This document shows, piece after piece, positions 34,413 through 42,160 of a DNA stretch of 42,160 nucleotides. The translations under genes were made by a program, and so were the position numbers. The notes below the pieces were generated by a model that searched no databases, was not told where the DNA came from, and was given only the letters and a program-made list of their open reading frames with translations. The first letter of the stretch is position 1. Each line of letters opens with the position of its first letter. The DNA is from Bdellovibrionia bacterium. GTDB lineage: Bacteria; Bdellovibrionota; Bdellovibrionia; Bdellovibrionales; JAUICD01. Location of the stretch: the NCBI GenBank assembly GCA_030427965.1, contig JAUICD010000027.1, positions 1 through 42,160 on the forward strand, written 5' to 3'.

Positions 34413-34620
34413 ACCCACCTCCAGCACCTCCAAAGCCACCAACAGATCCCTCTCTTGCATTAAACATATGTTGCGCGGCCACTTCTTCAGTGGGGTTTTC
34501 TATAAATTCCATTCCATGTTGGCTTAAGTATTGTCTTTCAAAAGCACTCACTTTCTTCTTAAACATCCCACAAGAAGAAAGTAAAAACAGTGCTGACAAC
34601 ATCAAAAACCATCTCTTCAT
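34399..34620 (-). CDS. DUF4266 small lipoprotein
   Basis: The product has 73 residues. Lipoprotein signal MKRWFLMLSALFLLSSC (Cys17). The mature peptide contains VSAFERQYLSQHGMEFI and a C-terminal glycine/cysteine tail GGFGGAGGGCGCN, the hallmark of DUF4266. A ribosome-binding site (GAGGTGAG) precedes the ATG, 12 nt after the TlpA-like gene. The conserved tail looks like a metal-binding or modified end, but its function is unknown. In other genomes this family travels with DUF3570, a thioredoxin-like protein and ApbE, all present here. Confidence 0.9.
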   Translation of the reverse strand: MKRWFLMLSALFLLSSCGMFKKKVSAFERQYLSQHGMEFIENPTEEVAAQHMFNAREGSVGGFGGAGGGCGCN

Positions 34621-34632
34621 CTCACCTCTTAC

Positions 34633-35166
34633 TTATTTACCAAGAAGTTTTGTGACAAGCTTTTCAATATTGGCTTCATCACCTTCACGAAACCCTTTGT
34701 GGATTTCATGAATCTTTCCCTTCTTGTCTACAATCAGCGCTGTGGGCATTGTTGTAACTCCAACTTTCTCAACCAATTTTTTCTCTTTATCAAAAACAAT
34801 TGGAAACTTCACAGGAGTGGATTTTAGAAAAACTCGAGCTTCTTTCTTGCTCTCATCGACATTGACTCCAACAATAACAAATTGAAGCTTTCCCTTTTTC
34901 TTTGCATACTTCTTATAAAGCTCCTTATAAAAAGGAAATGATTTCTTACAAGGGCCACACCAACTCGCCCAAAAATCAAGTAGCACCACTTTCCCCTTTA
35001 AAACTGAGGACTTCAATTGCCCTTTCTTTGTCACGTACTCCAAAGCAAACGAAGGCATCTTTTGACCTTCTTTGACTTTGGAGTGTGCAAAATTCAAATG
35101 AAGCGTACTTCCTAAAACAAAAGACAAAAACAACAATCTCATTTTGAATCTTTTAAAACTTTGCAT
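34633..35166 (-). CDS. TlpA/ResA-like exported thioredoxin
   Basis: The product has 177 residues. The active site [11 protein letters not shown] (Cys70, Cys73) and cis-proline [10 protein letters not shown] are visible. The N-terminus [20 protein letters not shown] is a signal peptide or anchor. ATG 35166 has AGGAGTAGGG upstream and overlaps the DUF3570 gene; ATG 35142 is an alternative that would leave a 10-nt gap. TlpA-type proteins reduce disulfides in the periplasm, for example apocytochrome CxxCH or copper sites. The downstream cysteine-rich and CxxCH lipoproteins are natural candidates for its targets. Confidence 0.92.
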   Translation of the reverse strand: MQSFKRFKMRLLFLSFVLGSTLHLNFAHSKVKEGQKMPSFALEYVTKKGQLKSSVLKGKVVLLDFWASWCGPCKKSFPFYKELYKKYAKKKGKLQFVIVGVNVDESKKEARVFLKSTPVKFPIVFDKEKKLVEKVGVTTMPTALIVDKKGKIHEIHKGFREGDEANIEKLVTKLLGK

Positions 35167-36244
35167 CTAACCCTACTCCTACAATAAATGCGCCAATCGA
35201 CAGTTTTTCGTTGTCATCAGAGTCGTTTATATCACCTATATCGGTATGATTTTGGAAATTTTGTATGTAATACTCACCCTTTAAAAAGAATGAGAACTTA
35301 TGTGAAAATTCAAACGTTGGTCTAAGTCCAAAGTGATAAGAGTCATATGTGCTCAAACTTTTATTCCCAGTATAAAACGGACCAATGTCTGTGGGGTAAA
35401 TATCCTTATAAAAACTCGCCCCCTCTTGATGGGAGTACCTCAACGAGGTCGCAAGTATCAACTTCCCCCACTGCTTGGTCAAACGCTCCTCTAGAGTTCC
35501 AGAAAGAAGCCCCCAACTGTCGTGATAGATTCTCAGAGATTGCGCCCAAGCAGCTTTAAGACCCTTTAAAAAATAGTTGTACTTCACAGTGTAAGCATAT
35601 CGATTGCGAGTTCTTGGTAGATTCTCTTGAAGACCTCGATAAACCCCACTTGTACCTGTCTCCTGCCGTGCTCGCCGATACGGACTATTTAGAACACCAC
35701 TTTCAACTCGAATATCCACCAAAAACTGAATCACACTTAGTGCATTTAAGACTTGTGTCAGTGACAGTGTGTAAGTTTCATTGGTCATGTATTCTTGGTA
35801 GGACTCATCTCCAGAGGATTGAATATTGTCATCTCCATAGACAAAGGAAAGGCCAATTGTTGTGTTTTTTTCAAAGAAATTTCGACTAGCACTCATCGAA
35901 TACAGTTTGGAATGATAGTCCACTTCATCACTTTGAAGATACCCGACTCCAAAACTCCCCTGATCCATATTAAATGCAACAGATGTTCCAATCTCTTTTC
36001 TCTCATCCGTGATCGTATCACTGGCGAAGGTTTTGACATCTGAAGAAGCGCTGGTCACAAAATCCATTGCATAGCCTGCGTTGATTGTGAGCTGTTCTTC
36101 AAAAACATTGGCCACAACGTCTATATGAGGAGACAAAACTTGAGTCTTTCCATCGTCATACATTCTCACCAATGTCGCACCTTCTACTGAAGCCAACGAA
36201 TCATGTGAAAACAAAATAATAAAAATGAGCAACAAGGCGGTCAT
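35153..36244 (-). CDS. DUF3570 outer-membrane beta-barrel protein
   Basis: The product has 363 residues. Signal peptide [18 protein letters not shown]. Family features are [52 protein letters not shown] and [20 protein letters not shown], then many amphipathic strands with a C-terminal Phe (GVGLDAKF). It is probably a 14-16-strand outer-membrane barrel. ATG 36244 overlaps the preceding stop codon (ATGA). The cargo is unknown. Its regular partners (DUF4266, TlpA-like protein, ApbE) suggest export, assembly or electron transfer involving a modified small lipoprotein. Confidence 0.88.
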   Translation of the reverse strand: MTALLLIFIILFSHDSLASVEGATLVRMYDDGKTQVLSPHIDVVANVFEEQLTINAGYAMDFVTSASSDVKTFASDTITDERKEIGTSVAFNMDQGSFGVGYLQSDEVDYHSKLYSMSASRNFFEKNTTIGLSFVYGDDNIQSSGDESYQEYMTNETYTLSLTQVLNALSVIQFLVDIRVESGVLNSPYRRARQETGTSGVYRGLQENLPRTRNRYAYTVKYNYFLKGLKAAWAQSLRIYHDSWGLLSGTLEERLTKQWGKLILATSLRYSHQEGASFYKDIYPTDIGPFYTGNKSLSTYDSYHFGLRPTFEFSHKFSFFLKGEYYIQNFQNHTDIGDINDSDDNEKLSIGAFIVGVGLDAKF

Positions 36245-37008
36245 AGTCCCACCTCTACAGAAAAGCCCACTGTTGGACTCGTATAGCTATTGTTGTGATT
36301 GATAATTGCTGTTTGCCCAAACCCCAAACTCACCGAAGCATATTGATCTGCGTGGAATCGAAGCCCGCCTGTTCCAACAACAAGATAATTCAACTCCTTG
36401 CTATCAGGAAAAAGAACGTCCTCCTGTCCAACAACGACGACTCCAAAAGCAAAACTTGTAAAGAGTGAAAATTGACCGCTAAAACTTTGATCCATTCCCA
36501 TTTCCACACCAGTGGTCAAACTACCAGAAACCTTATTGAAGAGTTGTCCGATAAAAGCTTTCGTATAAAACTCTGGAGCAAAGTATTTCTGATATCCTAC
36601 CCCCCAAATATAAAGAGAGTCCTTTAAAAACCATGTCGACAATTGAAGAGAGGACTCCGCTTGAGCAAAGCTTCGTATCTCAGTGAGTTCTTCTTCTGTT
36701 TCCTTACTTTCCCCAATAATACTTACTGGCTCATCCACAAATATGTATCCAATCCGTTTTCTTTTGGATCTAGCTGAGACGACCAAAACTCTGTAAAAAT
36801 CTCCATCTTTCCCCTGTACGATAGTTGAGGAGGCAGCAAACTTTCTTCCCTTTCGAACCCGCATAAGCGGACGGAATCTTCGACTTGGACCTGAGTAAAC
36901 GAGAATTCCATCAGAGAGAGTTTCAATCTTCAAGGCCGCCTGTGAAGGTATACTGCTAAAGACAATTAAAAAAACAATCGGTGTAAGAATTCTCTGAGGC
37001 CGAAACAT
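36241..37008 (-). CDS. Exported protein with SH3-like domain and small beta-barrel
   Basis: The product has 255 residues. Signal peptide ending near SSIPSQAALK. Residues about 25-100 resemble a bacterial SH3 domain (ILVYSGPSRRFRPLMRVRKG, DFYRVLVVSARSKRKRIGYI). The remainder has strand-like segments typical of an outer-membrane barrel and ends in [12 protein letters not shown]. It is the first gene of the six-gene operon and may tether the barrel to peptidoglycan. No family name is recognised. Confidence 0.78.
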   Translation of the reverse strand: MFRPQRILTPIVFLIVFSSIPSQAALKIETLSDGILVYSGPSRRFRPLMRVRKGRKFAASSTIVQGKDGDFYRVLVVSARSKRKRIGYIFVDEPVSIIGESKETEEELTEIRSFAQAESSLQLSTWFLKDSLYIWGVGYQKYFAPEFYTKAFIGQLFNKVSGSLTTGVEMGMDQSFSGQFSLFTSFAFGVVVVGQEDVLFPDSKELNYLVVGTGGLRFHADQYASVSLGFGQTAIINHNNSYTSPTVGFSVEVGL

Positions 37009-37306
37009 ATACTTCTATTCTAATTCCCTTTCAGAATGAGACAAATAGTATTAATAATTCAGTTTTATTCATTTCTTTCAAAAAGTGTCGAATGTCTACC
37101 ACTTAGCCAAAAGACCAGTTTGTTAAAATCCATAAACGAACCCAGACCTTAGGTTAGGCAGTGTCCAGTTTTGATTATTTCTTATGCAGTTTTGTTTAAA
37201 TTCCTCAAAACTGCCGACTCAATCTCTAATGTGATTTCAAAGACTTGCACCCAACCCCTTAGGTATGTCTTTTGCTTTATTGAAGATGACTTACCAGGGG
37301 GAAAAA
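37009..37306. promoter_or_regulatory. Divergent promoter region with perfect hairpin
   Basis: This region separates the six-gene minus operon from a plus-strand lipoprotein gene. A perfect 9-bp inverted repeat GCAGTTTTG (37186-37194) and CAAAACTGC (37206-37214) surrounds an 11-nt loop. A CCTTAGGT sequence with a similar ACCC-rich left flank occurs near 37147 and again near 37257, about 110 bp apart, and could be paired regulator sites. No clear -10/-35 was fixed. Confidence 0.4.
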
Positions 37307-37885
37307 GTGAATCATCTAGTCAAACACATATTGGGATTAGCAACTCTGCTACTCATAACCTCAGGTTGCTATCAAATGGAGTCTCCAGACTTAGGAGGTA
37401 CCGCATCAATTGGCGGCAATCAAGGTGGCGAAGTCGGTGACGACAATCCACAAAATCCTGAAAGTGATTATCTCTTCTTGGGAACAACAAATATGAGATA
37501 CATCTTAAGACAAGAGTTGGGTCTTCCTGGTAGCAATACTGCCGTACAGAAACTCAACGACAAAGCAGAAAGCTTAGGAGAAGGGGATCCAAATGCAGGT
37601 CGCCCAAACGATTACAGCTTCTCTGCTTTAAAAGGAAAAATTGCGACAGAAGTTTACATAGATGCATGTGTTGATGGTCTTGCACAAGAAGTTGTTCGCG
37701 ACCGACTTTTTCCAAATGGCGCAACCGACCCATCTGAAATTTATCAACGTTTTATCGGAAGACAACCTGATCCAGAGGAAGTCAACATGCTCAACCAACT
37801 CGTTGGTGCTGTCTCTACCAATTCACAAGAGGCGGCAGTGTGTGCAACAGTTCTTTCAAGCCTTGAAGGTCTCAACAAGTCATAA
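37307..37885 (+). CDS. Lipoprotein of unknown function
   Basis: The product has 192 residues. GTG 37307 is preceded by AGGGGGAAAAA and gives MNHLVKHILGLATLLLITSGC, a lipoprotein signal (Cys21); longer in-frame starts would bury it. A Gly/Asn-rich linker to about residue 50 leads to a helical domain (TTNMRYILRQELGLPGSNTA, IYQRFIGRQPDPEEVNMLNQ). The R-x-P-D-P-E-E-V piece resembles helical motifs of DUF1549/1588-type proteins, but this is a weak match. It is monocistronic, with a terminator after it. Confidence 0.75.
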   Translation: MNHLVKHILGLATLLLITSGCYQMESPDLGGTASIGGNQGGEVGDDNPQNPESDYLFLGTTNMRYILRQELGLPGSNTAVQKLNDKAESLGEGDPNAGRPNDYSFSALKGKIATEVYIDACVDGLAQEVVRDRLFPNGATDPSEIYQRFIGRQPDPEEVNMLNQLVGAVSTNSQEAAVCATVLSSLEGLNKS

Positions 37886-37912
37886 GGCTTTACACGTAAC
37901 TATCCTCAAAAA

Positions 37913-37943
37913 GAACGATCTCTCTTGAATCGTCCTTTTTTTT
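37913..37943 (+). terminator. Rho-independent terminator after the lipoprotein
   Basis: Arms ACGAT (37915-37919) and ATCGT (37929-37933), extended by AG/CT with one mismatch, enclose a 9-nt loop and are followed by eight T. Confidence 0.85.
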
Positions 37944-37986
37944 ACTCTTCCTTGTCAGACTTTAAAAGATATGACGATAATGCCAT

Positions 37987-38502
37987 ATGGAAAAAATTCT
38001 TTGGATAGATTTAGAAATGACAGGGCTTGATGTTCAAAAAGAGGTCATCATTGAAGCCGCAGCGATAATCACAGACATTCAATTCAACGAACTTGCGGAA
38101 TACCATGCTGTCGTTCACCAGGATCCGAAATATCTCGAGAATATGGATGACTGGAACACAAAAACTCACACCAAATCTGGTTTAAAAGACCTTGTTAAAA
38201 CAGGCAAAGCACCAAACCTTGTTGAGTCCGAATTGATCGAATTGATTGAAAAGTATATGGGAAAGGACCCTGCAATTATTGCTGGAAACTCTATTTCTCA
38301 AGACCGACTTTTTATAGACAAACACTTCCCAAAACTCTCCAACCGTCTTCACTACAGAATGCTCGATGTTTCAGCATTCAAAATGGTATTCAAATCTATT
38401 TATAAAGTCGAATTTGAAAAAAAAGGAAGCCATCGTGCTTTGGATGACATTCGAGAAAGCATTGCTGAACTAAAGCACTATCTTCAGTACATCAAAGTTT
38501 GA
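37987..38502 (+). CDS. orn: Oligoribonuclease
   Basis: The product has 171 residues, slightly below the usual 180. DEDDh exonuclease motifs are complete: WIDLEMTGLD (Asp8, Glu10), GNSISQDRLFID (Asp near 108) and SHRALDDIRESI (His and Asp near 154-159). It degrades 2-5-nt RNA and pGpG to mononucleotides in the cytoplasm, ending RNA turnover and cyclic-di-GMP breakdown. The 3' end overlaps the convergent hydrolase gene by 19 bases. Confidence 0.96.
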   Translation: MEKILWIDLEMTGLDVQKEVIIEAAAIITDIQFNELAEYHAVVHQDPKYLENMDDWNTKTHTKSGLKDLVKTGKAPNLVESELIELIEKYMGKDPAIIAGNSISQDRLFIDKHFPKLSNRLHYRMLDVSAFKMVFKSIYKVEFEKKGSHRALDDIRESIAELKHYLQYIKV

Positions 38503-39161
38503 GAGTTTGGATATTGCTCATCCACCCAATTTCGAACAATTTTACCCACTTCAGATTCAAAACCTCGGAACTTGTCATTGGCCTCGGGCACTCGTTTTTG
38601 TTCAAATGCACCACCAGTAAGCAACAATCGCTTGTTTGCGGCTCTGAAGTCCTTGTGATGGGCATCTCCGCTCACATCTAAAACAGGGACGGCCACATTT
38701 TTTAAGAGATAGATACAGTTCAGCTCTTTTGGTCCGTTGTTTCTCATACCAAGACCAACAAAGCCATCTATCTCTTTATTCTTAGAAACATAACGACATC
38801 CATATCTAGCCCCCAGACTATGGCCCATGACAATAATTTTTGAAATTCCATTTTTACGAAAAAAGATAACACTTTTTGTAATTTGCTCCTCAACACTCTT
38901 CCAATTCACACTCGCACTCTTCCAACTTCTCTCTGTTTTTGGGGTTCGAAGTGCAAGAGTAGATAGTCCATACTCATGAAGTTGTTTTCTCAGTTTGCCA
39001 ATCAATCTCCCGTTTGGAGTTCGGTTTTTCCCAGGTAAAAGTATAACTCCAACCTCACGGTATCCGTGAAGATACTCCCCTTCAATATCCTCAGACAACT
39101 TTGGGGTTGTTTGACATGAAAAAAGAAAAAGAGAAAGTATTACTGCTGTAAAAGTTTTCAA
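38484..39161 (-). CDS. Alpha/beta-hydrolase-like lipoprotein
   Basis: The product has 225 residues. Lipoprotein signal MKTFTAVILSLFLFSC. The nucleophile elbow is IIVMGHSLGARYGCRYV. A strand VGVILLPGKNRTPNGRL matches the oxyanion-hole strand, and PVLDVSGDAHHKDFRAANK probably carries the acid, with a later His unclear. Start TTG 39161 overlaps the glycosyltransferase stop codon (TTGA). It may be a periplasmic or outer-membrane esterase or a DUF3530-like protein. The substrate is unknown. Confidence 0.8.
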   Translation of the reverse strand: MKTFTAVILSLFLFSCQTTPKLSEDIEGEYLHGYREVGVILLPGKNRTPNGRLIGKLRKQLHEYGLSTLALRTPKTERSWKSASVNWKSVEEQITKSVIFFRKNGISKIIVMGHSLGARYGCRYVSKNKEIDGFVGLGMRNNGPKELNCIYLLKNVAVPVLDVSGDAHHKDFRAANKRLLLTGGAFEQKRVPEANDKFRGFESEVGKIVRNWVDEQYPNSQTLMY

Positions 39162-40249
39162 ATCATCGCCTTAATTTTTGAATAAACTATTTTAAGATCA
39201 TATTCTTCACATGCTTTTCTACGTGCCTCTTTCTTAAGATTATCAAACTCATCTTGGCGATTTAGCAAATCTTTTATTCCAAGAAAGAGACTCTCTCCAC
39301 TTCTAGGCTCAACAAGTTGACCTAAGCTCGAACTGGATAGAATTTCAGGGGTTCCTCCACTTCCTGTGGCAACACACACACAGCCACATGCCATTGCCTC
39401 AAGCAGAATATTTGCAAAATTTTCTTCGTAAGAGGGCATTACAAAAATATCCAAAGCTCTCAAAACGTCTGGCATATCTTTTCTATGCCCAGCAAAAGTC
39501 ACCCGATCTCTCAACCCAAGTTTTTCTATAAGTAGGTCCAACTCTTGTTCAAACCCAGATTCTCCATGGGTCAGTGCGCCAATAAGAGCAAGATGAATAT
39601 TAGGTTGAACTTCAACAAGTTTTGCTAAAGCCTCCAAAGTTTCACGATGACCCTTTTGTTTATCTAATCTTCCTACAAGTCCAATTATAAACTTATCATC
39701 ACCTCCCCCTAAACTCTCTCTGACTTCAACTCTTACAGGACCCGGGGAAAACTTAGAAACATCAATCCCATTGGGAATGACTTCAACCTGAGATTCATAA
39801 ATAGGCAGTAGCTCTAACATCTTCTTCTTTTGAATAGAGCTTAGGGCAATAATTTTATTGAACTTGGAATAAAGCCACCTGTGAATAAAGTCATTTTTAG
39901 AATTGTTCTTCAAAAAAATACGAGCAAATCCAAAAACCTTCACATCAGTTGAAACAATAGGGGCCAACAGCCAAATATCTGTTAGACGATGAAGAAAAAG
40001 TGTTTCAATATTTTCAGTTTTTAGAATTTTTTTAAGCTTCAAACTTGCAAGAGGTGAAATATAATCTCTCAAATCAAGAGACAAAACTTTCAGCCCTCTT
40101 TCTCTGGCATGTTTTTCAACAAGTGTATTCTTTCTGCAAATAAGAATAGACTCAGTTTTATTTTCTTGGAAAATCTGAGTCCATTTTAAGGAAGACATTT
40201 CCAGTCCTCCCCATGATTTTGAAAAGCAGACCTGAGCGACTCGGCCCAT
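39158..40249 (-). CDS. Glycosyltransferase family 4 protein
   Basis: The product has 363 residues. GT-B fold marks: N-terminal FSKSWGGLEMSSLKW (acceptor side), central VIPNGIDVSKFSPG, VGRLDKQKGHRETLEAL, and the donor-binding ExE block PSYEENFANILLEAMACGC followed by GGTPEIL. It transfers a sugar from a nucleotide-sugar to a lipid or glycan, probably for LPS or another surface polysaccharide. It starts 5 bases after ahcY and overlaps the hydrolase gene, so the three form one transcript. Neither donor nor acceptor can be told from sequence. Confidence 0.93.
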   Translation of the reverse strand: MGRVAQVCFSKSWGGLEMSSLKWTQIFQENKTESILICRKNTLVEKHARERGLKVLSLDLRDYISPLASLKLKKILKTENIETLFLHRLTDIWLLAPIVSTDVKVFGFARIFLKNNSKNDFIHRWLYSKFNKIIALSSIQKKKMLELLPIYESQVEVIPNGIDVSKFSPGPVRVEVRESLGGGDDKFIIGLVGRLDKQKGHRETLEALAKLVEVQPNIHLALIGALTHGESGFEQELDLLIEKLGLRDRVTFAGHRKDMPDVLRALDIFVMPSYEENFANILLEAMACGCVCVATGSGGTPEILSSSSLGQLVEPRSGESLFLGIKDLLNRQDEFDNLKKEARRKACEEYDLKIVYSKIKAMI

Positions 40250-40254
40250 TGGTC

Positions 40255-41631
40255 TTAGTATCTGTAGTGTTCTGGCTTAAACGGCCCAGTTGCACTCATG
40301 CCAAGATAGTCTGCCTGCTTAGACGATAGCTTCGTGAGCGAAACACCCAACTTCTTTAAGTGAAGAGCTGCAACCTTTTCATCCAATTCTTTTGGTAGCA
40401 TATGAATGGCAGGCTTGCCTCTGTATTTTTCTTGGTTTTGAAAAAGCTCAATCTGAGCCATCACTTGATTTGTAAATGAATTGCTCATTACAAACGAAGG
40501 ATGTCCAGTTGCACAACCAAGATTTACCAGTCGGCCTTTGGCAAGGACGATTATCTTTCGGCCGTCTTTAAATGTGTGATGATCCACTTGAGGCTTGATT
40601 TCATCCACTTCCGTGTTCTCATTGAGCCATTTCATATCAATTTCAATATCGAAATGTCCGATGTTACAGACAATTGCACCATCTTTCATTTTATTGAAGT
40701 GTTCTCCGGTAATGATATCGCAACACCCAGTTGTTGTAACAAAGATATCACCTTTATTTGAAACCTCTTCCATTGTTCGAACTTCAAAACCTTCCATAGA
40801 AGCTTGGAGGGCACAAATTGGGTCGATTTCAGTTACAATCACACGGCCACCATAAGATCTCATGCTATGCGCACAGCCCTTACCAACGTCTCCATATCCC
40901 GCAACAACAATTGTCTTACCAGCAAGCATAACATCTGTTGCACGCTTAATTCCATCGGCCAAAGATTCTCTACAGCCATAAAGGTTATCAAATTTAGATT
41001 TTGTAACAGAGTCGTTCACATTGATTGCTGGAAGCTTCAAATTGCCCTCTTCCAAACGCCTATAAAGGTGGTGAACTCCAGTTGTTGTTTCTTCAGAGAT
41101 GCCAATGATTCCTTCAATCAAATTTGTAAATCGATCTTCATGAACCATATTTGTGAGATCTCCACCATCATCTAAGATCAGGTTAAATCCGCCATCTCCC
41201 CAACCTTCGATAGTCTGCTCAATACACCAGTTGTACTCTTCTTCAGTTTCGCCTTTCCAAGCAAAAACAGGAACGCCTGTTGCCGCAATTGCAACTGCCG
41301 CATGATCTTGAGTGGAAAAAATATTACAAGAAGACCATCGAATCTCAGCCCCCAAGTCTTTTAGAGTCTCAATCAGCACTGCAGTTTGAATAGTCATATG
41401 AAGACAACCTGTGATTCTTGCGCCCTTAAGTGGAGACTTTCCCTTGTACTCTTCTCTGAGAGCCATCAGTCCAGGCATTTCACCTTCTGCAATTTCAATT
41501 TCTTTTCGTCCCCATCTGGCAAGCTCTTCAAATCTTTTGGGATCTTCCATAGCTTCTTTACAAACACGAAAATCTCGATCATCTATCATCTTTACCGTCC
41601 CTGTTGAGGTCGTAGAATCAGTATTTAACAA
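40255..41631 (-). CDS. ahcY: Adenosylhomocysteinase
   Basis: The product has 458 residues, the length of bacterial enzymes with the internal insert. TTG 41631 is preceded by GAGGAGG. Key blocks are [50 protein letters not shown] (catalytic Lys/Asp region), NAD-binding [13 protein letters not shown] and the C-terminal [10 protein letters not shown] (NAD-contacting Lys/Tyr). It splits S-adenosylhomocysteine to adenosine and homocysteine, relieving inhibition of methyltransferases. It is the first gene of an operon with a glycosyltransferase and a hydrolase, an unusual pairing. Confidence 0.97.
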   Translation of the reverse strand: MLNTDSTTSTGTVKMIDDRDFRVCKEAMEDPKRFEELARWGRKEIEIAEGEMPGLMALREEYKGKSPLKGARITGCLHMTIQTAVLIETLKDLGAEIRWSSCNIFSTQDHAAVAIAATGVPVFAWKGETEEEYNWCIEQTIEGWGDGGFNLILDDGGDLTNMVHEDRFTNLIEGIIGISEETTTGVHHLYRRLEEGNLKLPAINVNDSVTKSKFDNLYGCRESLADGIKRATDVMLAGKTIVVAGYGDVGKGCAHSMRSYGGRVIVTEIDPICALQASMEGFEVRTMEEVSNKGDIFVTTTGCCDIITGEHFNKMKDGAIVCNIGHFDIEIDMKWLNENTEVDEIKPQVDHHTFKDGRKIIVLAKGRLVNLGCATGHPSFVMSNSFTNQVMAQIELFQNQEKYRGKPAIHMLPKELDEKVAALHLKKLGVSLTKLSSKQADYLGMSATGPFKPEHYRY

Positions 41632-41640
41632 GGGTTCCTC

Positions 41641-41689
41641 CTCTAAAAATTTAGAGTTTGAGCTTATGAAAGTGAGTCTTGAGTGTCAA
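41641..41689 (-). promoter_or_regulatory. Promoter and leader hairpin of ahcY
   Basis: Read on the minus strand, a perfect TTGACA (41684-41689), a 17-bp spacer and TAAGCT (41661-41666) form a promoter with a weak -10. The leader carries an inverted repeat CTCTAAA-TT-TTTAGAG (41641-41656) whose 3' arm runs into the AGAGGAGG ribosome-binding site, so folding could limit translation. I saw no S-adenosylhomocysteine riboswitch consensus. Confidence 0.5.
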
Positions 41690-41711
41690 TCCGTGTCTTT
41701 TACTAAAACCC

Positions 41712-42160
41712 CTAAGGAAGGGTCAAAATCTCGTAGCCATCATCTGTGACCAGTACGGTATGTTCAAATTGAGCTGATAAGGTGTTATCTGCAGTCTTAT
41801 AGTACATGATACTTGAGCCTGGAATAGCATACTCCACAATCTCAGCATCGGTTTGATTGATCATGGGCTCCACAGTGATGCAATGAAAAGGAACAAGCCG
41901 ATCTCCCTTACCCTTTTTTCCATAAGAGGGCACAAACGGATCCTCGTGAAAAATACGTCCTATCCCATGACCACCTATTTCACGCACCACATAATAACCT
42001 TTGCGAGTCACAAACTTATTGATCGCAAAGCCAATATCTCCTGTAAAACCATTTGGAGTTATAGCTTCAATCCCTTTTTCCATTGCCTCTTTTGCAACAT
42101 CTACCAATTTTTTTGCCTCAGGACTTACCGAGTCCCCAACAAAGAAGGTACGAGACGTAT
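41712..42160 (-). CDS. map: Methionine aminopeptidase type I, N-terminus cut off by the window edge
   Basis: The last 149 codons are present, and the frame runs through the window end. The visible part begins with TSRTFFVGDSVSPEAKKLV, just after the family's metal-binding GD. It includes GGHGIGRIFHEDP (metal His), ITVEPMI (metal Glu) and AQFEHTVLVT (metal Glu). It removes the initiator Met from nascent proteins in the cytoplasm. The gene ends 80 bases before the ahcY start. Confidence 0.95.
   Translation of the reverse strand, partial: TSRTFFVGDSVSPEAKKLVDVAKEAMEKGIEAITPNGFTGDIGFAINKFVTRKGYYVVREIGGHGIGRIFHEDPFVPSYGKKGKGDRLVPFHCITVEPMINQTDAEIVEYAIPGSSIMYYKTADNTLSAQFEHTVLVTDDGYEILTLP

Noticed and set aside
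40804..41175. 123-codon plus-strand frame
   Set aside because: It lies antisense within ahcY, with no start signal.
41632..41711. S-adenosylhomocysteine riboswitch before ahcY
   Set aside because: The leader is too short and only one small hairpin is visible; the conserved core of that riboswitch is absent.

Overview
The window reads as a low-to-moderate GC chromosomal segment of a Gram-negative, probably aerobic bacterium. It is rich in lipoproteins, outer-membrane barrels, secreted proteases and c-type heme (CxxCH) motifs. The mix (an Fe-type SOD, OdhAB-Lpd, orphan ParA, large exported proteins of unknown function, DUF1501 and DUF3570/DUF4266 proteins) suggests a Bdellovibrionota-type or related deltaproteobacterial-grade lineage. 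That placement is inference; no rRNA or other strong taxonomic marker is present. I saw no tRNA, rRNA, CRISPR array, insertion sequence or prophage.

Layout. 1-5.7 kb: a cut-off exported protein (-), a 950-residue exported DUF4105/Lnb-like protein (+) and an Ala/Ser-rich exported repeat protein (+). 5.7-13.3 kb (-): an orphan ParA ATPase with an acidic partner, and the 2-oxoglutarate dehydrogenase operon sucA-sucB-lpd; sucB carries two lipoyl domains. 13.5-15.8 kb (-): a small unknown gene, sodB, a low-molecular-weight phosphatase and a fructosamine-3-kinase-type kinase, which together look like an oxidative-damage and deglycation operon. 15.8-19.8 kb: two small plus-strand genes, a lipoprotein and a zinc metalloprotease. 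19.8-25.2 kb (-): a complete dppABCDF-type peptide transporter. 25.5-30.5 kb (-): a small exported protein, a papain-like protease, and a three-gene operon of a Tat-exported DUF1501 protein with two CxxCH proteins. 30.8-33.2 kb (+): an exported barrel-like protein and ApbE. 33.6-37.0 kb (-): a tightly overlapped six-gene operon (SH3-like/barrel, DUF3570, TlpA thioredoxin, DUF4266, two CxxCH lipoproteins). 37.3-42.2 kb: a lipoprotein and oligoribonuclease (+), then a hydrolase, a glycosyltransferase, ahcY and a truncated map (-).

Two systems stand out. First, two intergenic elements (7444-7576 and 16518-16644) share a 65-nt core with 53 identical positions, and each core is closed by a 31-34 bp stem. 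The stem sequences differ almost completely between copies, yet each is fully self-complementary. Copy 2 is perfectly paired. Copy 1 has seven departures from Watson-Crick, all of them G-U wobbles if the plus strand is transcribed. An inner hairpin also covaries. I cannot match this to a known RNA class and propose a new structured RNA or hairpin-repeat family. Second, the DUF4266-TlpA-DUF3570-ApbE set with added CxxCH lipoproteins looks like an envelope redox or protein-maturation module of unknown purpose.

Start codons were often moved inward from the longest reading frame, using ribosome-binding sites, signal peptides and 4-nt ATGA/GTGA-type overlaps. All family assignments rest on motifs read by eye, without database searches.
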